Below are positions 33,801-43,442 of a stretch of DNA of 49,415 nucleotides, piece by piece (the first letter of the stretch is position 1; each line of letters starts with the position of its first letter). Source of the DNA: a virus; the IMG/VR virus record IMGVR_UViG_3300025872_000082, positions 1 to 49,415 of that record, one strand, 5' to 3'. Both the position numbers and the translations under genes were made by a program. The notes under the pieces are model-generated. The model saw only the letters and a list, made by a program, of their open reading frames with translations. It had not been told where the DNA came from and ran no database searches.

Positions 33801-35948
33801 AAAAGTAACGCCACCAAAGTTTCCTTGCGCACCTTGCGGGCCTGTGGCTCCTTGTGAACCTTGAGCGCCTTGAGCTCCTTGAGCACCTTGCGGCCCTGTA
33901 TCGCCTTGCGGCCCTTGTGCACCAGCGGCCCCTTGTGAACCCTGCGCGCCTTGAACGCCCTGTGCACCTGTTGCGCCTTGGGCACCTACATCACCTTGCG
34001 GACCTTGCGGTCCAGTTGCCCCCTGTGCTCCTTGAGCGCCTGTTGCGCCTTGAGCACCCGCGTCGCCTTGTGGTCCCTGCGGACCTGTAGATCCTTGTGC
34101 TCCTTGTGACCCCTGCGGCCCTGTAGCGCCTTGTGGCCCAGCGTCACCTTGAGGGCCAGCGTCACCTTGAGGGCCTTGTGCGCCTGTTGCTCCCTGCGGG
34201 CCGACGTCACCTTGCGGGCCTTGCGCGCCCTGAGCTCCAGTTGCACCCTGCGCTCCCGTATCTCCCTGCGCGCCTGTTGCGCCTTGAGCGCCTGTAGCAC
34301 CTTGCGGCCCTTGTGCTCCTGTAGCGCCTTGCGGGCCGTCTACACCTTGCACTCCTGCTGCACCTTGCGGGCCTTGTGACCCAGTTGCACCTTGAGCACC
34401 TTGAACACCTTGAGCGCCTTGCGCGCCTTGCGCACCTTGCGGTCCTGCTGCGGTGGCGGGAGCAAACTTTGTTCCGTTAAACACTAATGCCTGGTTTGTT
34501 GTAGCGCCTGTCGTGTCGATCTCGATGCTGTCAACTGTAAGAGTTGATGACGACAATGCGCCGGTCACGTTCAGTGACGAAGCGTTGCGGGTTCCGTCAG
34601 CAAGCAGGTACTGAGTATGGTCGTCATCAGAAAGACCAGTAAGCGAACCATGGTCAGAGACTGGTGTTGCCGGAACGCCACCAAGAGGAATGCTTACTCG
34701 CTTATCGACAACCGAGGTGATGCGAGCGTTTGGTGTATTTACATAAGCGCTGGCTGTTTGGTAAATGATCTTATAGAGAGGTCTAAACTCAACAACAGGA
34801 AATCCACCAAGGTCCATCTGCTCCCATGTAACTGCTTCTGCTTCACCTTGGGTGTTGTATTCTGCCTGACCTAGCACACCTATGATCGGGTTACCAAGAT
34901 TATTTGTAGCGGTGATCCATGTGATACCGAATTTGTTGTTACTAATGTCGGTCGTCGACCAAGTGCCTGCGGTATTTAAGTTGTATTGAACGAGAGATGT
35001 CCCCTGTTTCATTGGGAACTGTGTCGCTGTGTCCGTGCGCCAGTGATTATTAAGACGATAGAAAACGGGAATGTAAGCGCCACCCTGTAGTCGCTGTTGC
35101 CACGTATTTGCGGTCGGGGATGCGGAGTGCGTGATGTCTACCTGGAGGTCCTCATCAAAGAAGGTTCCGTCGGCAATATCAATCTTTGCATGAGCATCAA
35201 GTGAGCCGTCGCCAGTTGTGGTGTAGTTGTTGGCACCAAATCCATTGGCAATTGCGGCACCACGGGTTCTATGAAGATACTCATGTGTTGCCCAGTCAAG
35301 AACAATTCCATGTCTTTCGTCGGCAAAGAAATACGCCTTGTTATCTACTTCGTTCCAGTAAACATACGCTGTAGGCGTGTCGTTTTCCCAATCAAAAAAC
35401 GTCGTGCTGTAGGAAAGTTCACCTGTATTATCGTAGTGAATATAGTAAAGACCACTGGTGTCAGGAATGTCTATTGTTTCCGTAGTGGTTTTTGTAAACT
35501 TGACGCCTTTACACCAGACCTCAAAAGAGCCAGACACTGGTGCGATCGAGAATCTACGGTTGCCTTCATCAAAAGAAATAACACTCTGTGTTTTGTCCGT
35601 GTGTCCGATCGGCTCGCCGCCTGGGATGTTGACAGGAGCTGTCCCTGGCGCAAATTTTGTTCCATTGTAGACAAAAGTATTTCCAGTAGCGGCACCTGTC
35701 GTGTCTACCTCAATACTGTCTACGTAGAGAGCGGGAACCTTAAGTGTATCGTCGGTCTTAAGCGTGTTTGCTGAGTCACGGTATAGATTTGTGTCAACAG
35801 CGTTTGTGCCATCTCCCCAAGTAATCCGACCGCCAGCATCAACGGCCAAACGAGGATTTGACTCATCCTTGATGCCGACCTCGATTGCAGCATTGCTTTC
35901 ACTATTGAAATAGCGAGCACGCAATAGATTAAATAGTTTGAATGACAT
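30897..35948 (-). CDS. Giant collagen-like tail fibre protein
   Basis: This protein has 1683 residues. Residues about 1-500 form an N-terminal attachment and shaft region. Gly-X-Y repeats dominated by GPQGAQG, GATGAQG and GDTGPQG occupy about 502-705 and 830-1083, separated by a non-collagen domain of about 120 residues. Pro lies almost always in the X position. The C-terminal 600 residues contain repeats seen in phage fibres ([20 protein letters not shown], and [18 protein letters not shown] twice). It should form a long trimeric fibre. The operon also encodes a prolyl-hydroxylase-like enzyme and a glycosyltransferase that could modify it. Confidence 0.88.
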   Translation of the reverse strand: MSFKLFNLLRARYFNSESNAAIEVGIKDESNPRLAVDAGGRITWGDGTNAVDTNLYRDSANTLKTDDTLKVPALYVDSIEVDTTGAATGNTFVYNGTKFAPGTAPVNIPGGEPIGHTDKTQSVISFDEGNRRFSIAPVSGSFEVWCKGVKFTKTTTETIDIPDTSGLYYIHYDNTGELSYSTTFFDWENDTPTAYVYWNEVDNKAYFFADERHGIVLDWATHEYLHRTRGAAIANGFGANNYTTTGDGSLDAHAKIDIADGTFFDEDLQVDITHSASPTANTWQQRLQGGAYIPVFYRLNNHWRTDTATQFPMKQGTSLVQYNLNTAGTWSTTDISNNKFGITWITATNNLGNPIIGVLGQAEYNTQGEAEAVTWEQMDLGGFPVVEFRPLYKIIYQTASAYVNTPNARITSVVDKRVSIPLGGVPATPVSDHGSLTGLSDDDHTQYLLADGTRNASSLNVTGALSSSTLTVDSIEIDTTGATTNQALVFNGTKFAPATAAGPQGAQGAQGAQGVQGAQGATGSQGPQGAAGVQGVDGPQGATGAQGPQGATGAQGATGAQGDTGAQGATGAQGAQGPQGDVGPQGATGAQGPQGDAGPQGDAGPQGATGPQGSQGAQGSTGPQGPQGDAGAQGATGAQGAQGATGPQGPQGDVGAQGATGAQGVQGAQGSQGAAGAQGPQGDTGPQGAQGAQGAQGSQGATGPQGAQGNFGGVTFEYVFDTDTAHTDPGAGKLKFSNSDITLASELKIDDVDANSTDIQSYLRTIDDSTSTMKGHFRISNKSDSSDFAVFTISAVTEETGFFDVECSYVSGSASSFSNGESIVITFARTGDVGAQGAQGATGAQGPQGANGAQGAQGATGAQGATGAQGPQGDAGAQGATGAQGATGAQGATGSQGPQGDVGPQGAQGATGAQGATGAQGPQGDTGPQGAAGVQGAQGAQGAAGAQGLDGPQGDTGPQGPQGATGPQGATGPQGPQGDTGPQGPQGATGVQGAQGAQGSTGPQGDTGPQGATGPQGANGAQGATGAQGPAGPQGDTGPQGAQGSTGPQGSTGPQGATGAQGAQGPQGATGVQGPAGPTGSIDDLSDVALTSPVTGDFLKYNAGSWVNDPINLGTDTTGNYVSDVTASTGISVSHTPGEGSNATISLSNTSISLNGTSVSLTSASAQTVTAAAGTLTGTSLNSTVVNSSLTSVGTIAIGTWNGTTIAVANGGTGATDVATARSNLGLAIGTNVQAYDAELAAIAGLTSAADRLPYFTGSGTASLATFTSFGRSLVDDADASAAQTTLGLVIGTNVQAYDADLSAIAALTGTSGFLKTNGAGTWSVDTATYLTSTTGVTTVNGNSGAITNVALTTGTLAQFASGTTPTELRTLISGTTGLGNLVFALSPSISTSITTSSASFDLINTTATTINFAGAATTLNIGNSSGTVTIAGNLTVNGTTTTINSTTLSIDDKNIVLGADNTLDTAADGGGITLKGASDKTFNWVDATDAWTSSEHLNLASGKAYYINGTSVLSSTTLGSGVTGSSLTSVGTITSGTWSGSFGAVSGANLTNLTAGNLSGTIPAAVMGDSFQVTGENGDNTVTTNSTATVVDSVTASGTLAIEYTLRLTQGSKRRLSKILVNPNSAGTDVDYVEYAVIETGGAISGVSVTADYSAPNFRLLVAASDAATTNVTAKLEKFVMV
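32700..33470 (-). repeat. Collagen-type Gly-X-Y coding repeat, block 2
   Basis: Nine-base units coding Gly-X-Y triplets, mainly GAQ, GPQ and GAT, run without break. Repeat length makes copy-number change by slippage or recombination likely. Confidence 0.9.
33826..34450 (-). repeat. Collagen-type Gly-X-Y coding repeat, block 1
   Basis: This is a second block of the same Gly-X-Y units, upstream in the gene. Both blocks share long near-identical stretches, so intragenic recombination between them is possible. Confidence 0.9.
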
Positions 35949-35998
35949 AGAGCCTCGACTCTGCGCTGTTTTTTATGTTTGCCCCTCGAGGCGAACTA

Positions 35999-37336
35999 TC
36001 AACCTGTAACTACTACTCTATACGAATCTGTCGACGGAGCTGACGCAAACGTGACTGTCACCGTGTTTACAGTTGCGCGAGCAACGTCTACGTGCACGGT
36101 GTCGTGCGGTGAGTTAACTTCATAGACTTGAACAACGACATCTCTTGTGTTGAAGTTGTGAGTGACCGTGAATGAAGTGCTGCTATTGTCACCGATCGTC
36201 TGAGAAGCTACCTTAGAAAGAGCGGGTGTACTTGTGGACCCTCCGGTGATGTCTCCGGCAAGGTTTGTTCGTGCACCAGATGCTGTAGATGAGCCCGTAC
36301 CGCCTGCGGTCACTGCAACGTCTGTTGCGTTCCACGTTCCTGTAGTGACCGTACCAAGAGTTGTAATTGTATTTTGGCCAACATACGTACTTGCAATGTC
36401 AATCGCGTCTGCGGAGACGCTGATGCGGTCTGCCGTGCCGACAGCGTCGATCGTGTTGCCGGTCTTTGTAAGACCGTTGCCAGCGATGCTTTGACCGGCA
36501 GCCGAGAACTGAACAAACGTAAGATTTGTCGAGCCAAGAGTGATCGCCCCGTCTGTTGTAAGAATCCAGCCAGAGTCGGCCCACGCGGTACCTTGCTCGA
36601 CGAACGTGAACATTCCCGGCGTAACTTCAGTATTGGAGTCGGCGTCGGTCGCTCGAGTCAATACCCACGGATTACTTGCGTCACCGGCATCGGTGACTGT
36701 GTAGATACCGTTGTACGGGGCGTTGCTTGATGTCTCGTTCTTAACGAGAACGCGAGTGCCGTTGTCGCCTGAAGTAAACGTCGCACCGTCGATCGAGAAC
36801 GCGCCGTTTGCAGAAGCTGTCAAAACTCCAGTGCTGTGAGTGAACGTCGCTAAAGCCGCGTTTGTCGCGTACTTTACAGACGCCTTAACGTCAAGACCGG
36901 AGCGAGCCGCGTCAACGTACGCCTTGTTCGCTGCGTCGAGATCTGCCGATGGTGCCGTAACCTGCAAGCGACCTGAACCGTCGCGCTTAGCAAGCGTGCT
37001 GTTTGTGTTCGATGAAGTCGCCGCGTTTAGATCTGAGTAAAACGTAGATGAAAGTAGACCAGCGTTTGAGCCATCAGCAAGGTTAGGAGTGATCGTGATT
37101 ACTCCACCGCTCTCGGTGATGGTAAGAGCGTTTGAGTGTGTGCCACCTGACTGAACGTTCTCGATTAGGACGTGCCATGCGGAGCCGTCGCAGATCTTGA
37201 GAACGTCAAGATCTGTACGATAAATGATCCAGCCTTCTGCAAGACCTGTAGTCGGGTCAGCTCCAAGCTTCTGAATGACAGCGTTAAGAAGTTGATTCTT
37301 ATTGAGATCTATGTTTGTGAGAAACTTCTGTGCCAT
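35999..37336 (-). CDS. Tail fibre protein
   Basis: This 445-residue protein starts MAQKFLTNIDLNKNQLLNAV, a common start of phage fibre proteins, followed by WIIYRTDLDVLKICDGSAWH. The segment AAATSSNTNSTLAKRDGSGR in spirit (actual text LNAATSSNTNSTLAKRDGSG), then AANKAYVDAARSGLDVKASV, is the fibre shaft repeat of many tailed phages. The C-terminus is beta-rich (HNFNTRDVVVQVYEV). It lies 50 bases upstream of the collagen-like gene and probably attaches the fibre or forms its proximal part. Confidence 0.8.
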   Translation of the reverse strand: MAQKFLTNIDLNKNQLLNAVIQKLGADPTTGLAEGWIIYRTDLDVLKICDGSAWHVLIENVQSGGTHSNALTITESGGVITITPNLADGSNAGLLSSTFYSDLNAATSSNTNSTLAKRDGSGRLQVTAPSADLDAANKAYVDAARSGLDVKASVKYATNAALATFTHSTGVLTASANGAFSIDGATFTSGDNGTRVLVKNETSSNAPYNGIYTVTDAGDASNPWVLTRATDADSNTEVTPGMFTFVEQGTAWADSGWILTTDGAITLGSTNLTFVQFSAAGQSIAGNGLTKTGNTIDAVGTADRISVSADAIDIASTYVGQNTITTLGTVTTGTWNATDVAVTAGGTGSSTASGARTNLAGDITGGSTSTPALSKVASQTIGDNSSTSFTVTHNFNTRDVVVQVYEVNSPHDTVHVDVARATVNTVTVTFASAPSTDSYRVVVTG

Positions 37337-37348
37337 GGAAGAGAACTC

Positions 37349-38509
37349 CTATGTGAGGTACGCGTAGCCTGAGAAGGGCGCGGCGAATGAAACTGTCACC
37401 GATGTATCACTATTATAGGCCACGTCTCCAACAACGACAGTTGCGCCGGTGTCTACGACTGTCACAGAAGGCCTTCCGCCAAGGGCATGAGTGATGTTCC
37501 ACGTAGCTGAAGCTACGGTCTGAGTATGGACGTGTCTTTGTGTAGTAGTCGCCACGAGTGTGATCGAGAAGAACGGAGAAGCAGGCCATTCTCCATTGGC
37601 CTTTGGTCCATAGTATTCTCCTAGGTCTTCGTCTATGTAGATGTCGCCGTCGAAACCGACTAGCGGCCCTGGAGCGCCAGATCCTACGATAGTTCCCGGA
37701 CCTCTTGGGCCGACAGGGCCGCGGAGAGTAGAGGTCTGAATGGTTGAATCCGCGATCGTGGTCGATACGGTGCTGACGGAATTGATCAGGTCTACGGCGG
37801 TGCCGTCTCCGTACGGAAGAAGAATGAAGAACTTAAGCGGCTTAACACCGTACAGACGAACGTTTACCTCATAGGCCCAGTTTTCTGGCTTTAGAAGAGT
37901 GTTGTCAGTCGTCGGAAGGCTCAGCGATATCGAACCGTTCGCGTCTAGGTTCGCGACGATGGTGTCTTCGATGATGACCGAGTCTCTTTCATCGACAACT
38001 CTGGCGGTCGGGGTGAAGGTGACTCTACCTTTTGCGGCTGCTCCTGTGGCTGTCACGTAGGTTGCCGTGATAGCCCTTGTAAGAACGTCGCTTGGCCACT
38101 CGACTGCGGGTCCCGACTGCTCCGGAACTATCTCGTAATTTGCAAACGGAGAAGACGTTACAGGCGTCGGTTGAGTGCTAATTTCATTATTTATATTTAC
38201 AGCAGAACCGTCTCCGTACGGAAGAAACGCGAAGAACTTTCGTGGACGAAGACCATGTATGCGTACACTGACCTCGTACGCCCAGCCGACCGGATTGAGA
38301 GCCGTGTTGTCTGTAGTTGGGAGAGCAATGCTGAATTCACCGTTTGCGTCAAGAGTTGCTGTGATCGAGTCTTCAACTATGACTGCATTATTCTCATCAA
38401 TAACACGCGACGTAGGGGTGAAAATGACACGGCCGCTCGCAGCAGAACCCGAGGCTGTTACGTAGTTGCCGGTGACAACTCTAGTAAGCACGTAGTTAGG
38501 CCAAGACAC
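37349..38509 (-). CDS. Tail fibre/baseplate protein with tandem duplicated domain
   Basis: This 386-residue protein has a domain of about 125 residues duplicated in tandem. Both copies contain DVLTR or YVLTR, FTPT(A/S)RV(I/V)DE, LPTTDNT, GWAYEV or NWAYEV, and FLPYGDG or LLPYGDG. They are followed by a short collagen-like GPVGPRGPG and a C-terminal beta domain with YIDEDLGEYYGPKANGEW. The GTG start reads MSWPNYVLTR. DNA identity between copies includes CCGTCTCCGTACGGAAGAA. It is probably a fibre adaptor at the baseplate. Confidence 0.75.
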   Translation of the reverse strand: MSWPNYVLTRVVTGNYVTASGSAASGRVIFTPTSRVIDENNAVIVEDSITATLDANGEFSIALPTTDNTALNPVGWAYEVSVRIHGLRPRKFFAFLPYGDGSAVNINNEISTQPTPVTSSPFANYEIVPEQSGPAVEWPSDVLTRAITATYVTATGAAAKGRVTFTPTARVVDERDSVIIEDTIVANLDANGSISLSLPTTDNTLLKPENWAYEVNVRLYGVKPLKFFILLPYGDGTAVDLINSVSTVSTTIADSTIQTSTLRGPVGPRGPGTIVGSGAPGPLVGFDGDIYIDEDLGEYYGPKANGEWPASPFFSITLVATTTQRHVHTQTVASATWNITHALGGRPSVTVVDTGATVVVGDVAYNSDTSVTVSFAAPFSGYAYLT

Positions 38510-38547
38510 GCAGACTCCAATCGGACACTTGCCGATATTCTATCAAA

Positions 38548-38943
38548 TTAGTTGCGTGGTGAGGTTGTATGCCCGGGAGAAAACCCTATCGGACTACCAG
38601 ATATTTTATCATCAAAATCTTCGCTAATTAGCGGATCGATGCCAGCCTCCGGTCTTTCACAGGAGGCGCCGATAGCAGCATAAGACGCGACGTTTACCCA
38701 GTGAGGTTCGGCGTCTACAAGACGGGTCGCTCTAATGAGCTCGTACGCACAGAGCATGGCCGCAACTTCGGTCGCTTCTACAGGCTCGTCGAGTCCGAGA
38801 ACTCCAGCCCACAGTACTCCAACCCTAGAAAGCTCGTCTAACGAATCGTCTTCTATTTGCCGAGAAGATATTTCGTCAGCGAGCTCAAGAACACGAGAAA
38901 GACGTGCTGTGGTCTTTTTTCGCTTGAGTGCCATCAACTTCAT
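38548..38943 (-). CDS. DUF6378-like paralog
   Basis: This 131-residue protein has a central region SRVGVLWAGVLGLDEPVE, then MLCAYELIRATR and HWVNVASYAAIGASCE that aligns with the protein at 22091-22387. It carries a basic N-terminus and a 30-residue C-terminal extension. ATG 38943 or ATG 38934 could be used; neither has a strong Shine-Dalgarno sequence. It sits between fibre and nuclease genes. Confidence 0.6.
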   Translation of the reverse strand: MKLMALKRKKTTARLSRVLELADEISSRQIEDDSLDELSRVGVLWAGVLGLDEPVEATEVAAMLCAYELIRATRLVDAEPHWVNVASYAAIGASCERPEAGIDPLISEDFDDKISGSPIGFSPGHTTSPRN

Positions 38944-38968
38944 ATTACTCTATGGCACTCTGTGCAAC

Positions 38969-39985
38969 TTAGTCAAGCCAGATGACGTACTCTGCTGTTA
39001 CTCGTGCCTTGTCTGGGTCGATGAAGTGCAGCCGCTGCGACGGCTTGCCCTTTGCGGCGATAAACTCAGCGGCATAGACGCTCTCAGATTCCGGAGATCC
39101 GGTGACAAAGATACGTCCGCCGTTTGCCATCGTAAGACTCATTGGCGTGTGGAAATGGCCCATGTACACGTCATGGAAGTCAGGCACTACGCCTGTCGCC
39201 CACGCGTTGCACTTTCTTAGAATACCAAATGCGGGTGTGTTTCCGCCGAAAGACTTGATCTCGTCACCATGAACAAGAAGTGCTCGATAGTTTCCGATCG
39301 TCACGATCTGATACCAGTCAGACGAGAGCTGCCACGAGACGTTTTTGAGGTCGCGGGTTCTTTCTGAGGCAATTCTGTATGAAATGGCGTCTATGTTATC
39401 ATTCGCCGGCAGTTCACCCTTGCGGCCCAGACGTCCGTGGTTGCCGTATTCACACACGACGTTGACCTTTTCGAAGAACTGCGCAAGAGACCGTACAATC
39501 ATCTCTTCGATGCGAACTGTCTCAAAGAGCTGCTCGAAAAGGTGAGCTTCAACCTCCCAGGCCTGTCCCGGGAAGATCGTAATGCCTTCGACCATATCGC
39601 CACCAAACATGATGGTACATTCACGCACTGGATGATGAGCGCGTTGAAGTTCTGTCAGCTCCATCACCTTCTGGGTAAACTGCTCCATACGGCGGCCGCA
39701 CGTCTCGATGTCGTACCCGGCTGTCTTCTTACCGAGCTGCCAGTCCGTTGGATGGATCAGGGCGTGCTCTGCTTTACCTTTTCGAGTGTCCTTAGCCGGC
39801 GGCTTTGCTGCGACGGTCTTTGGCTTATGAGAAGCCAGAGCCGCGTCTCGAGCTGCTGTATAGACAGCCTCGACGATGTCCTCACTTGCTCTTTTCGCCT
39901 TGTACTCAGCCTGCTGCGCTCTTTTCAGCGCTTTTTTAAGCTCAGTAATCTCGTCTTCACTGCGGATTTCATCAGATAGACTCAT
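38969..39985 (-). CDS. Metallophosphoesterase (calcineurin-like)
   Basis: This 338-residue protein has an N-terminal Lys/Ala-rich coiled coil of about 70 residues, then the five metallophosphoesterase blocks: HPTDWQLG, FGGDMVEG, EYGNHGRLG, LLVHGDE and MGHFHTP. The first block has DWQ in place of the usual DxH, which occurs in phage members of this family. It may act as a nuclease or phosphatase in DNA processing, as for Mre11-type relatives. It overlaps the upstream HTH-like gene by 14 bases. Confidence 0.82.
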   Translation of the reverse strand: MSLSDEIRSEDEITELKKALKRAQQAEYKAKRASEDIVEAVYTAARDAALASHKPKTVAAKPPAKDTRKGKAEHALIHPTDWQLGKKTAGYDIETCGRRMEQFTQKVMELTELQRAHHPVRECTIMFGGDMVEGITIFPGQAWEVEAHLFEQLFETVRIEEMIVRSLAQFFEKVNVVCEYGNHGRLGRKGELPANDNIDAISYRIASERTRDLKNVSWQLSSDWYQIVTIGNYRALLVHGDEIKSFGGNTPAFGILRKCNAWATGVVPDFHDVYMGHFHTPMSLTMANGGRIFVTGSPESESVYAAEFIAAKGKPSQRLHFIDPDKARVTAEYVIWLD

Positions 39986-40220
39986 CGAACTTAGTCACCA
40001 GCTCTCCACGTCGGTAGCGACTAATCACGTTAATCGCTAGTTTGTAACCACGCTTTCCCATTGCTTTTGAGATGTTAGACGCGGGGATGCTGTGATCATT
40101 GAGCGCCTTTAGCAAATCTTTTCTGTCCAAGTCGCTCAGATCTTCTAGGATCTCTGCAATTCTGGATTTGTTACCAGCGGCCGCTTTTTCTTTTTGAATG
40201 TCATCGAAAAGACTACCCAT
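39972..40220 (-). CDS. Small HTH-like DNA-binding candidate
   Basis: This 82-residue protein contains DRKDLLKALNDHSIPASNIS followed by KAMGKRGYKLAINVISRYRRGEL, which reads as a helix-turn-helix with a recognition helix. It is the first gene of the minus-strand operon, directly next to a divergent promoter with an inverted repeat, so it could be an autoregulator. GGAGG precedes its ATG by 4 bases. Confidence 0.6.
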   Translation of the reverse strand: MGSLFDDIQKEKAAAGNKSRIAEILEDLSDLDRKDLLKALNDHSIPASNISKAMGKRGYKLAINVISRYRRGELVTKFDESI

Positions 40221-40273
40221 GAACCCTCCACGCTAGTTTCTGTAACGGTACCATGTACTAGAAGATGTATTGA

Positions 40274-40311
40274 ACATTATCACGACTAAAGCGTCTTGCT
40301 TGTGATATTGT
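40274..40311. promoter_or_regulatory. Divergent extended -10 promoters forming an inverted repeat
   Basis: TGATAATGT reads toward the minus operon (40282 to 40274) and TGATATTGT reads toward the plus operon (40303 to 40311). They are inverted copies matching at 8 of 9 positions, separated by 20 bases. The surrounding 262-base gap (40221-40482) also holds a small possible ORF and no other clear feature. Confidence 0.55.
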
Positions 40312-40337
40312 CGAATTCTCAAAGAAAAACTAAGTCG

Positions 40338-40490
40338 ATGCCTTGGAGAGAGACTGTGCCCGGTTATATTTCAACTGTTGTCTTTTCAGTAGTCCGTAGC
40401 GGCATCATTACTTCTCCCAATTCAAGGTGTCACATGTCGAGCGAGTATTCGCAATCAACTAGTTTAGTCGTCGCAGGTTCCAATGAGTAG
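40338..40490 (+). CDS. Possible leader peptide gene
   Basis: This is a 50-residue open frame beginning MPWRETVPGY. The start lies 26 bases after the plus-strand -10 and the end overlaps the primase gene by 8 bases. GTG 40356, behind GGAGAG, is a better-supported start. No family resemblance. It could be a leader that couples translation of the primase gene, or chance. Confidence 0.3.
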   Translation: MPWRETVPGYISTVVFSVVRSGIITSPNSRCHMSSEYSQSTSLVVAGSNE

Positions 40491-43110
40491 TTGGGAGAAC
40501 GCCGAGGGGCGTCTCGGACCAGCAGCTCTCTGGTATGCTCAGCAAGGCTGGAAGGTCATGCCTTGCTACGGAATCATTAACGGTAAGTGCACGTGCGGCG
40601 GCACGCACCTCGAGCCGAAAGATGTCGGCAAGCATCCGAGCATTCCGGAATGGAATATTCATGCAACGAGCGATGTTGAAACAGTCAAGTCGTGGTGGCC
40701 AGAAAGCAGTCAAAACAACGTCAGCGTTTTCTGTCGCCCCAGCGGGTTCTTTGTTATCGACATCGATCCACGCTCGGGCGGGCCAGACTCGTTTGAAAAG
40801 TTCGAGGCGCTCGTTGAAGGCGCGCTGCCTCCAACCGTTGAAGCGATTACCGGCGAATACTCGATGGGCGGAAAGCTTATTCGTGGTCGACACCTATTCT
40901 ATCGTTGCGACGAGTCAGAGGCTCTTGTTGGCAACCTTAAGAAGTCAGGTCTTCCTGGAGTAGATATCAAACACAACGGCTACGTGCTTATCGCGCCGTC
41001 ACGACATTTTTCTGGTGTGTGCTACGAATGGGTTCAGGGTAAGGCGCCGTGGGAGATCCCCATCGCTGAAGCGCCTGAAGAGCTTCTAGCATCGCTTAGA
41101 AAGAGATCTCGTCGTCTTGAGACAGCGTTGTCTGAAGGCGACTGGGGTTTCCTCGATGGCATCGAGTTTGGTGGTCAGAAAATTGACATCGACAGACTCT
41201 TGTCAGACGGTATCGACGAGGGTTCTCGTGCAGTTGATATCTACGCGCTGACGTGCGCTCTTGCAAACAAGTTTCCCGTCGACACAGAAGCCGGAAAGCT
41301 CGCTGTCGAGACGATGATGATTCGATTCAACGCCGAAAAGGTGCGTCCTCCTCTCGAGCTCGAAGGCCCGGGTGGATTGTTGATGCACGTTCGGCGTGCT
41401 ATTCAGTTCGTTCTTGACAATCCGAAGACTGAAAGACTGTGGCCCGGTCTTCAAGAGTGGGCGAAGAAATCTCAGGAGGAGACGCGTGAAACTTCAACAT
41501 CTGCTCCTAAGAAGCAACAAACAAAATCGTCTACTACAGCGTCATCTTCGTACAGCATTGAAGCTCTCCCTGGCACTATCGGGGGCTCTGTTCATAGCGC
41601 TGTCGTTGACGGTGATTCGCTCTCGTCTGCGAGTAAGCTTACAAACATTGATGTTCCTCTTGACCCCGACGCGTTGGGAGAAGACGAAGGTGGCGAACCT
41701 GGTAAGCGAACTCTCACTGATACCGGAAATGGACGACGACTCATTGATTCGTTTGGTCCTGCTGTTCGATACACTCCAGGACTAGGTTGGTTTCACTGGG
41801 ACGGCGGGTACTGGAAGCCTGACGTTGAAAATCTAGAAATGCGCGAGCTATCAAAGAAGCTTGCGCCGATCATCGCGAGCGAGGTAGTTCACTACCTTGA
41901 CGACGCAGACAAGCAATCAGAAGTGATTAAGTGGGCGCAGCAAGCGAAGTCAAATGCACGTATCGGTAACGCTATTGAAAGCGCAACATCAGACCCTAGA
42001 GTGCTTGTCGGTGTTGACACGTGGGACAGCGGTGAAACGCTTCTCGGCGTAGCAAACGGAGTTATTGACCTGAGAACAGGAGAGCTACTTCGTGGTCGTC
42101 CAGATCTTTACATCACTCGTCGCGCTCCTGTCGCTTACAACCCTGGTATTAGGAATGTTCGCTGGGAACAGTTCATCGACTTCGCAACCGGAGGCGACAG
42201 AGAGTTGCAGGAGTGGTTGCAAAAAGCAGCAGGATACTCACTGACTGGTCTTCGCACATACGACATCATGTTCTTGGTGTACGGTCCTCCCGGGTCCGGT
42301 AAAAACACGATGGTTGAAGCGCTCGTCAAAGCGATGGGCACGTCACAGTACGCATGGCCACTTGACTCAAGCATTCTCGCGCAAGGCGATGGTCAGTCGC
42401 ACGGATCTGATCTGTATCACTGGGCTGAGCTTCGTGGACGACGTCTCGTATGGGTTGACGAATTGCCGGAGTCAGAGCGCATGAAGGAAAACTCGGTTAA
42501 GAAACTTACGGGTTCGTCTGAAATATCAGCACGTTCACCTGGAGAAAAGCCGTTTACGTTCCAGTCACGCGCAAAACTATGGATCACGACGAACCACAGA
42601 CCGATCATCAGCGACGACGCGATGTGGCGACGTATTCGTCCCGTGCCTCTTACTAACGTGCCAGAAAATCCTGACCCCGATCTCAAGCACTATCTGTTCG
42701 ACCCCGAAGGCGGGTTGCCTGCTGTTCTTTCGTGGGCCGTCGAAGGTGCGATCAAACTTCTCGGCTCGAGTGCGAGAGACGCTCTTGGTTGGTGCTCCGT
42801 TGTTAGCGAGGCCGCGGAGATCTATCGCAAGAACGAAGACCGCATCGGTTTCTTCTTCCAAGAAGAGACAAAGGAGTCTGAAGGCGCGACAACACCGATC
42901 AAGTCTCTGTACGCAGTGTACCGCGTGTGGAGCGAGGAGCGAGGCGAAAAACCAATGACACAGATCGCGTTCCAGCGCAAGATCTCAGAGCGCGGAATGG
43001 AGATCAACGGCTTCGGTTCTCGAGCAGAGATCGTTGGAAGAATGCTTATGCCACGAGCCGTGTCAACCGGTGAGGTTGACTGGGGGATCGCATCGAGGTT
43101 TGCTCGATGA
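40483..43110 (+). CDS. Primase-polymerase/SF3 helicase
   Basis: This is an 875-residue bifunctional replication protein. Residues about 1-210 form an archaeo-eukaryotic-type primase-polymerase with FFVIDIDPRSGG (near 88-99) holding the catalytic Asp pair, and GRHLFYRC (near 140). Residues about 320-400 are a low-complexity linker. From about 430 comes the D5-type domain, then the SF3 helicase with Walker A YGPPGSGKNT (near 602), Walker B RRLVWVDELPE (near 648), sensor LWITTNHRP (near 696) and arginine finger MWRRIRPVP (near 712). It would prime and unwind at the origin together with the family A polymerase. Confidence 0.93.
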   Translation: MSSWENAEGRLGPAALWYAQQGWKVMPCYGIINGKCTCGGTHLEPKDVGKHPSIPEWNIHATSDVETVKSWWPESSQNNVSVFCRPSGFFVIDIDPRSGGPDSFEKFEALVEGALPPTVEAITGEYSMGGKLIRGRHLFYRCDESEALVGNLKKSGLPGVDIKHNGYVLIAPSRHFSGVCYEWVQGKAPWEIPIAEAPEELLASLRKRSRRLETALSEGDWGFLDGIEFGGQKIDIDRLLSDGIDEGSRAVDIYALTCALANKFPVDTEAGKLAVETMMIRFNAEKVRPPLELEGPGGLLMHVRRAIQFVLDNPKTERLWPGLQEWAKKSQEETRETSTSAPKKQQTKSSTTASSSYSIEALPGTIGGSVHSAVVDGDSLSSASKLTNIDVPLDPDALGEDEGGEPGKRTLTDTGNGRRLIDSFGPAVRYTPGLGWFHWDGGYWKPDVENLEMRELSKKLAPIIASEVVHYLDDADKQSEVIKWAQQAKSNARIGNAIESATSDPRVLVGVDTWDSGETLLGVANGVIDLRTGELLRGRPDLYITRRAPVAYNPGIRNVRWEQFIDFATGGDRELQEWLQKAAGYSLTGLRTYDIMFLVYGPPGSGKNTMVEALVKAMGTSQYAWPLDSSILAQGDGQSHGSDLYHWAELRGRRLVWVDELPESERMKENSVKKLTGSSEISARSPGEKPFTFQSRAKLWITTNHRPIISDDAMWRRIRPVPLTNVPENPDPDLKHYLFDPEGGLPAVLSWAVEGAIKLLGSSARDALGWCSVVSEAAEIYRKNEDRIGFFFQEETKESEGATTPIKSLYAVYRVWSEERGEKPMTQIAFQRKISERGMEINGFGSRAEIVGRMLMPRAVSTGEVDWGIASRFAR

Positions 43111-43385
43111 GCGCCGTAGTAAGAGTCACGGGAATGGCTAGCGTATACATGATCAATAGCAGTGATGCTACGATCGCCGACGTTAGAAAGTGGCTTGATG
43201 AAGTTGAGAAACTTGGGATCCCAGACACCACAAAACTCGATGGGACAAACCTCAAGGTGACACTAAGATCTGACTACGTAGAGCAAATTGAGTGTGGAGA
43301 TCACGTTCCGCCGGAGACTCATCGAGGCATCATAATGTTCGACGGACCGTGCAAAAAAGACGGAGAAATGACGCCTGAGCAGTAG
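43107..43385 (+). CDS. Small hypothetical protein
   Basis: This 92-residue protein has an ATGA overlap with the primase gene. Segments ATIADVRKWLDEVEKLGIPD and TLRSDYVEQIECGD suggest an alpha-beta fold. No family recognised. It ends the operon just before a strong terminator. Confidence 0.6.
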   Translation: MSAVVRVTGMASVYMINSSDATIADVRKWLDEVEKLGIPDTTKLDGTNLKVTLRSDYVEQIECGDHVPPETHRGIIMFDGPCKKDGEMTPEQ

Positions 43386-43442
43386 ATCTTAATGTACATT
43401 TGAACTAAGCCTGGCAACGCTTTTGGGAGAGAGCGAGGCCAC

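Noticed and set aside
32700-34450. CRISPR-like regular repeats
   Set aside because: No unique spacers; every unit codes Gly-X-Y in one continuous frame.
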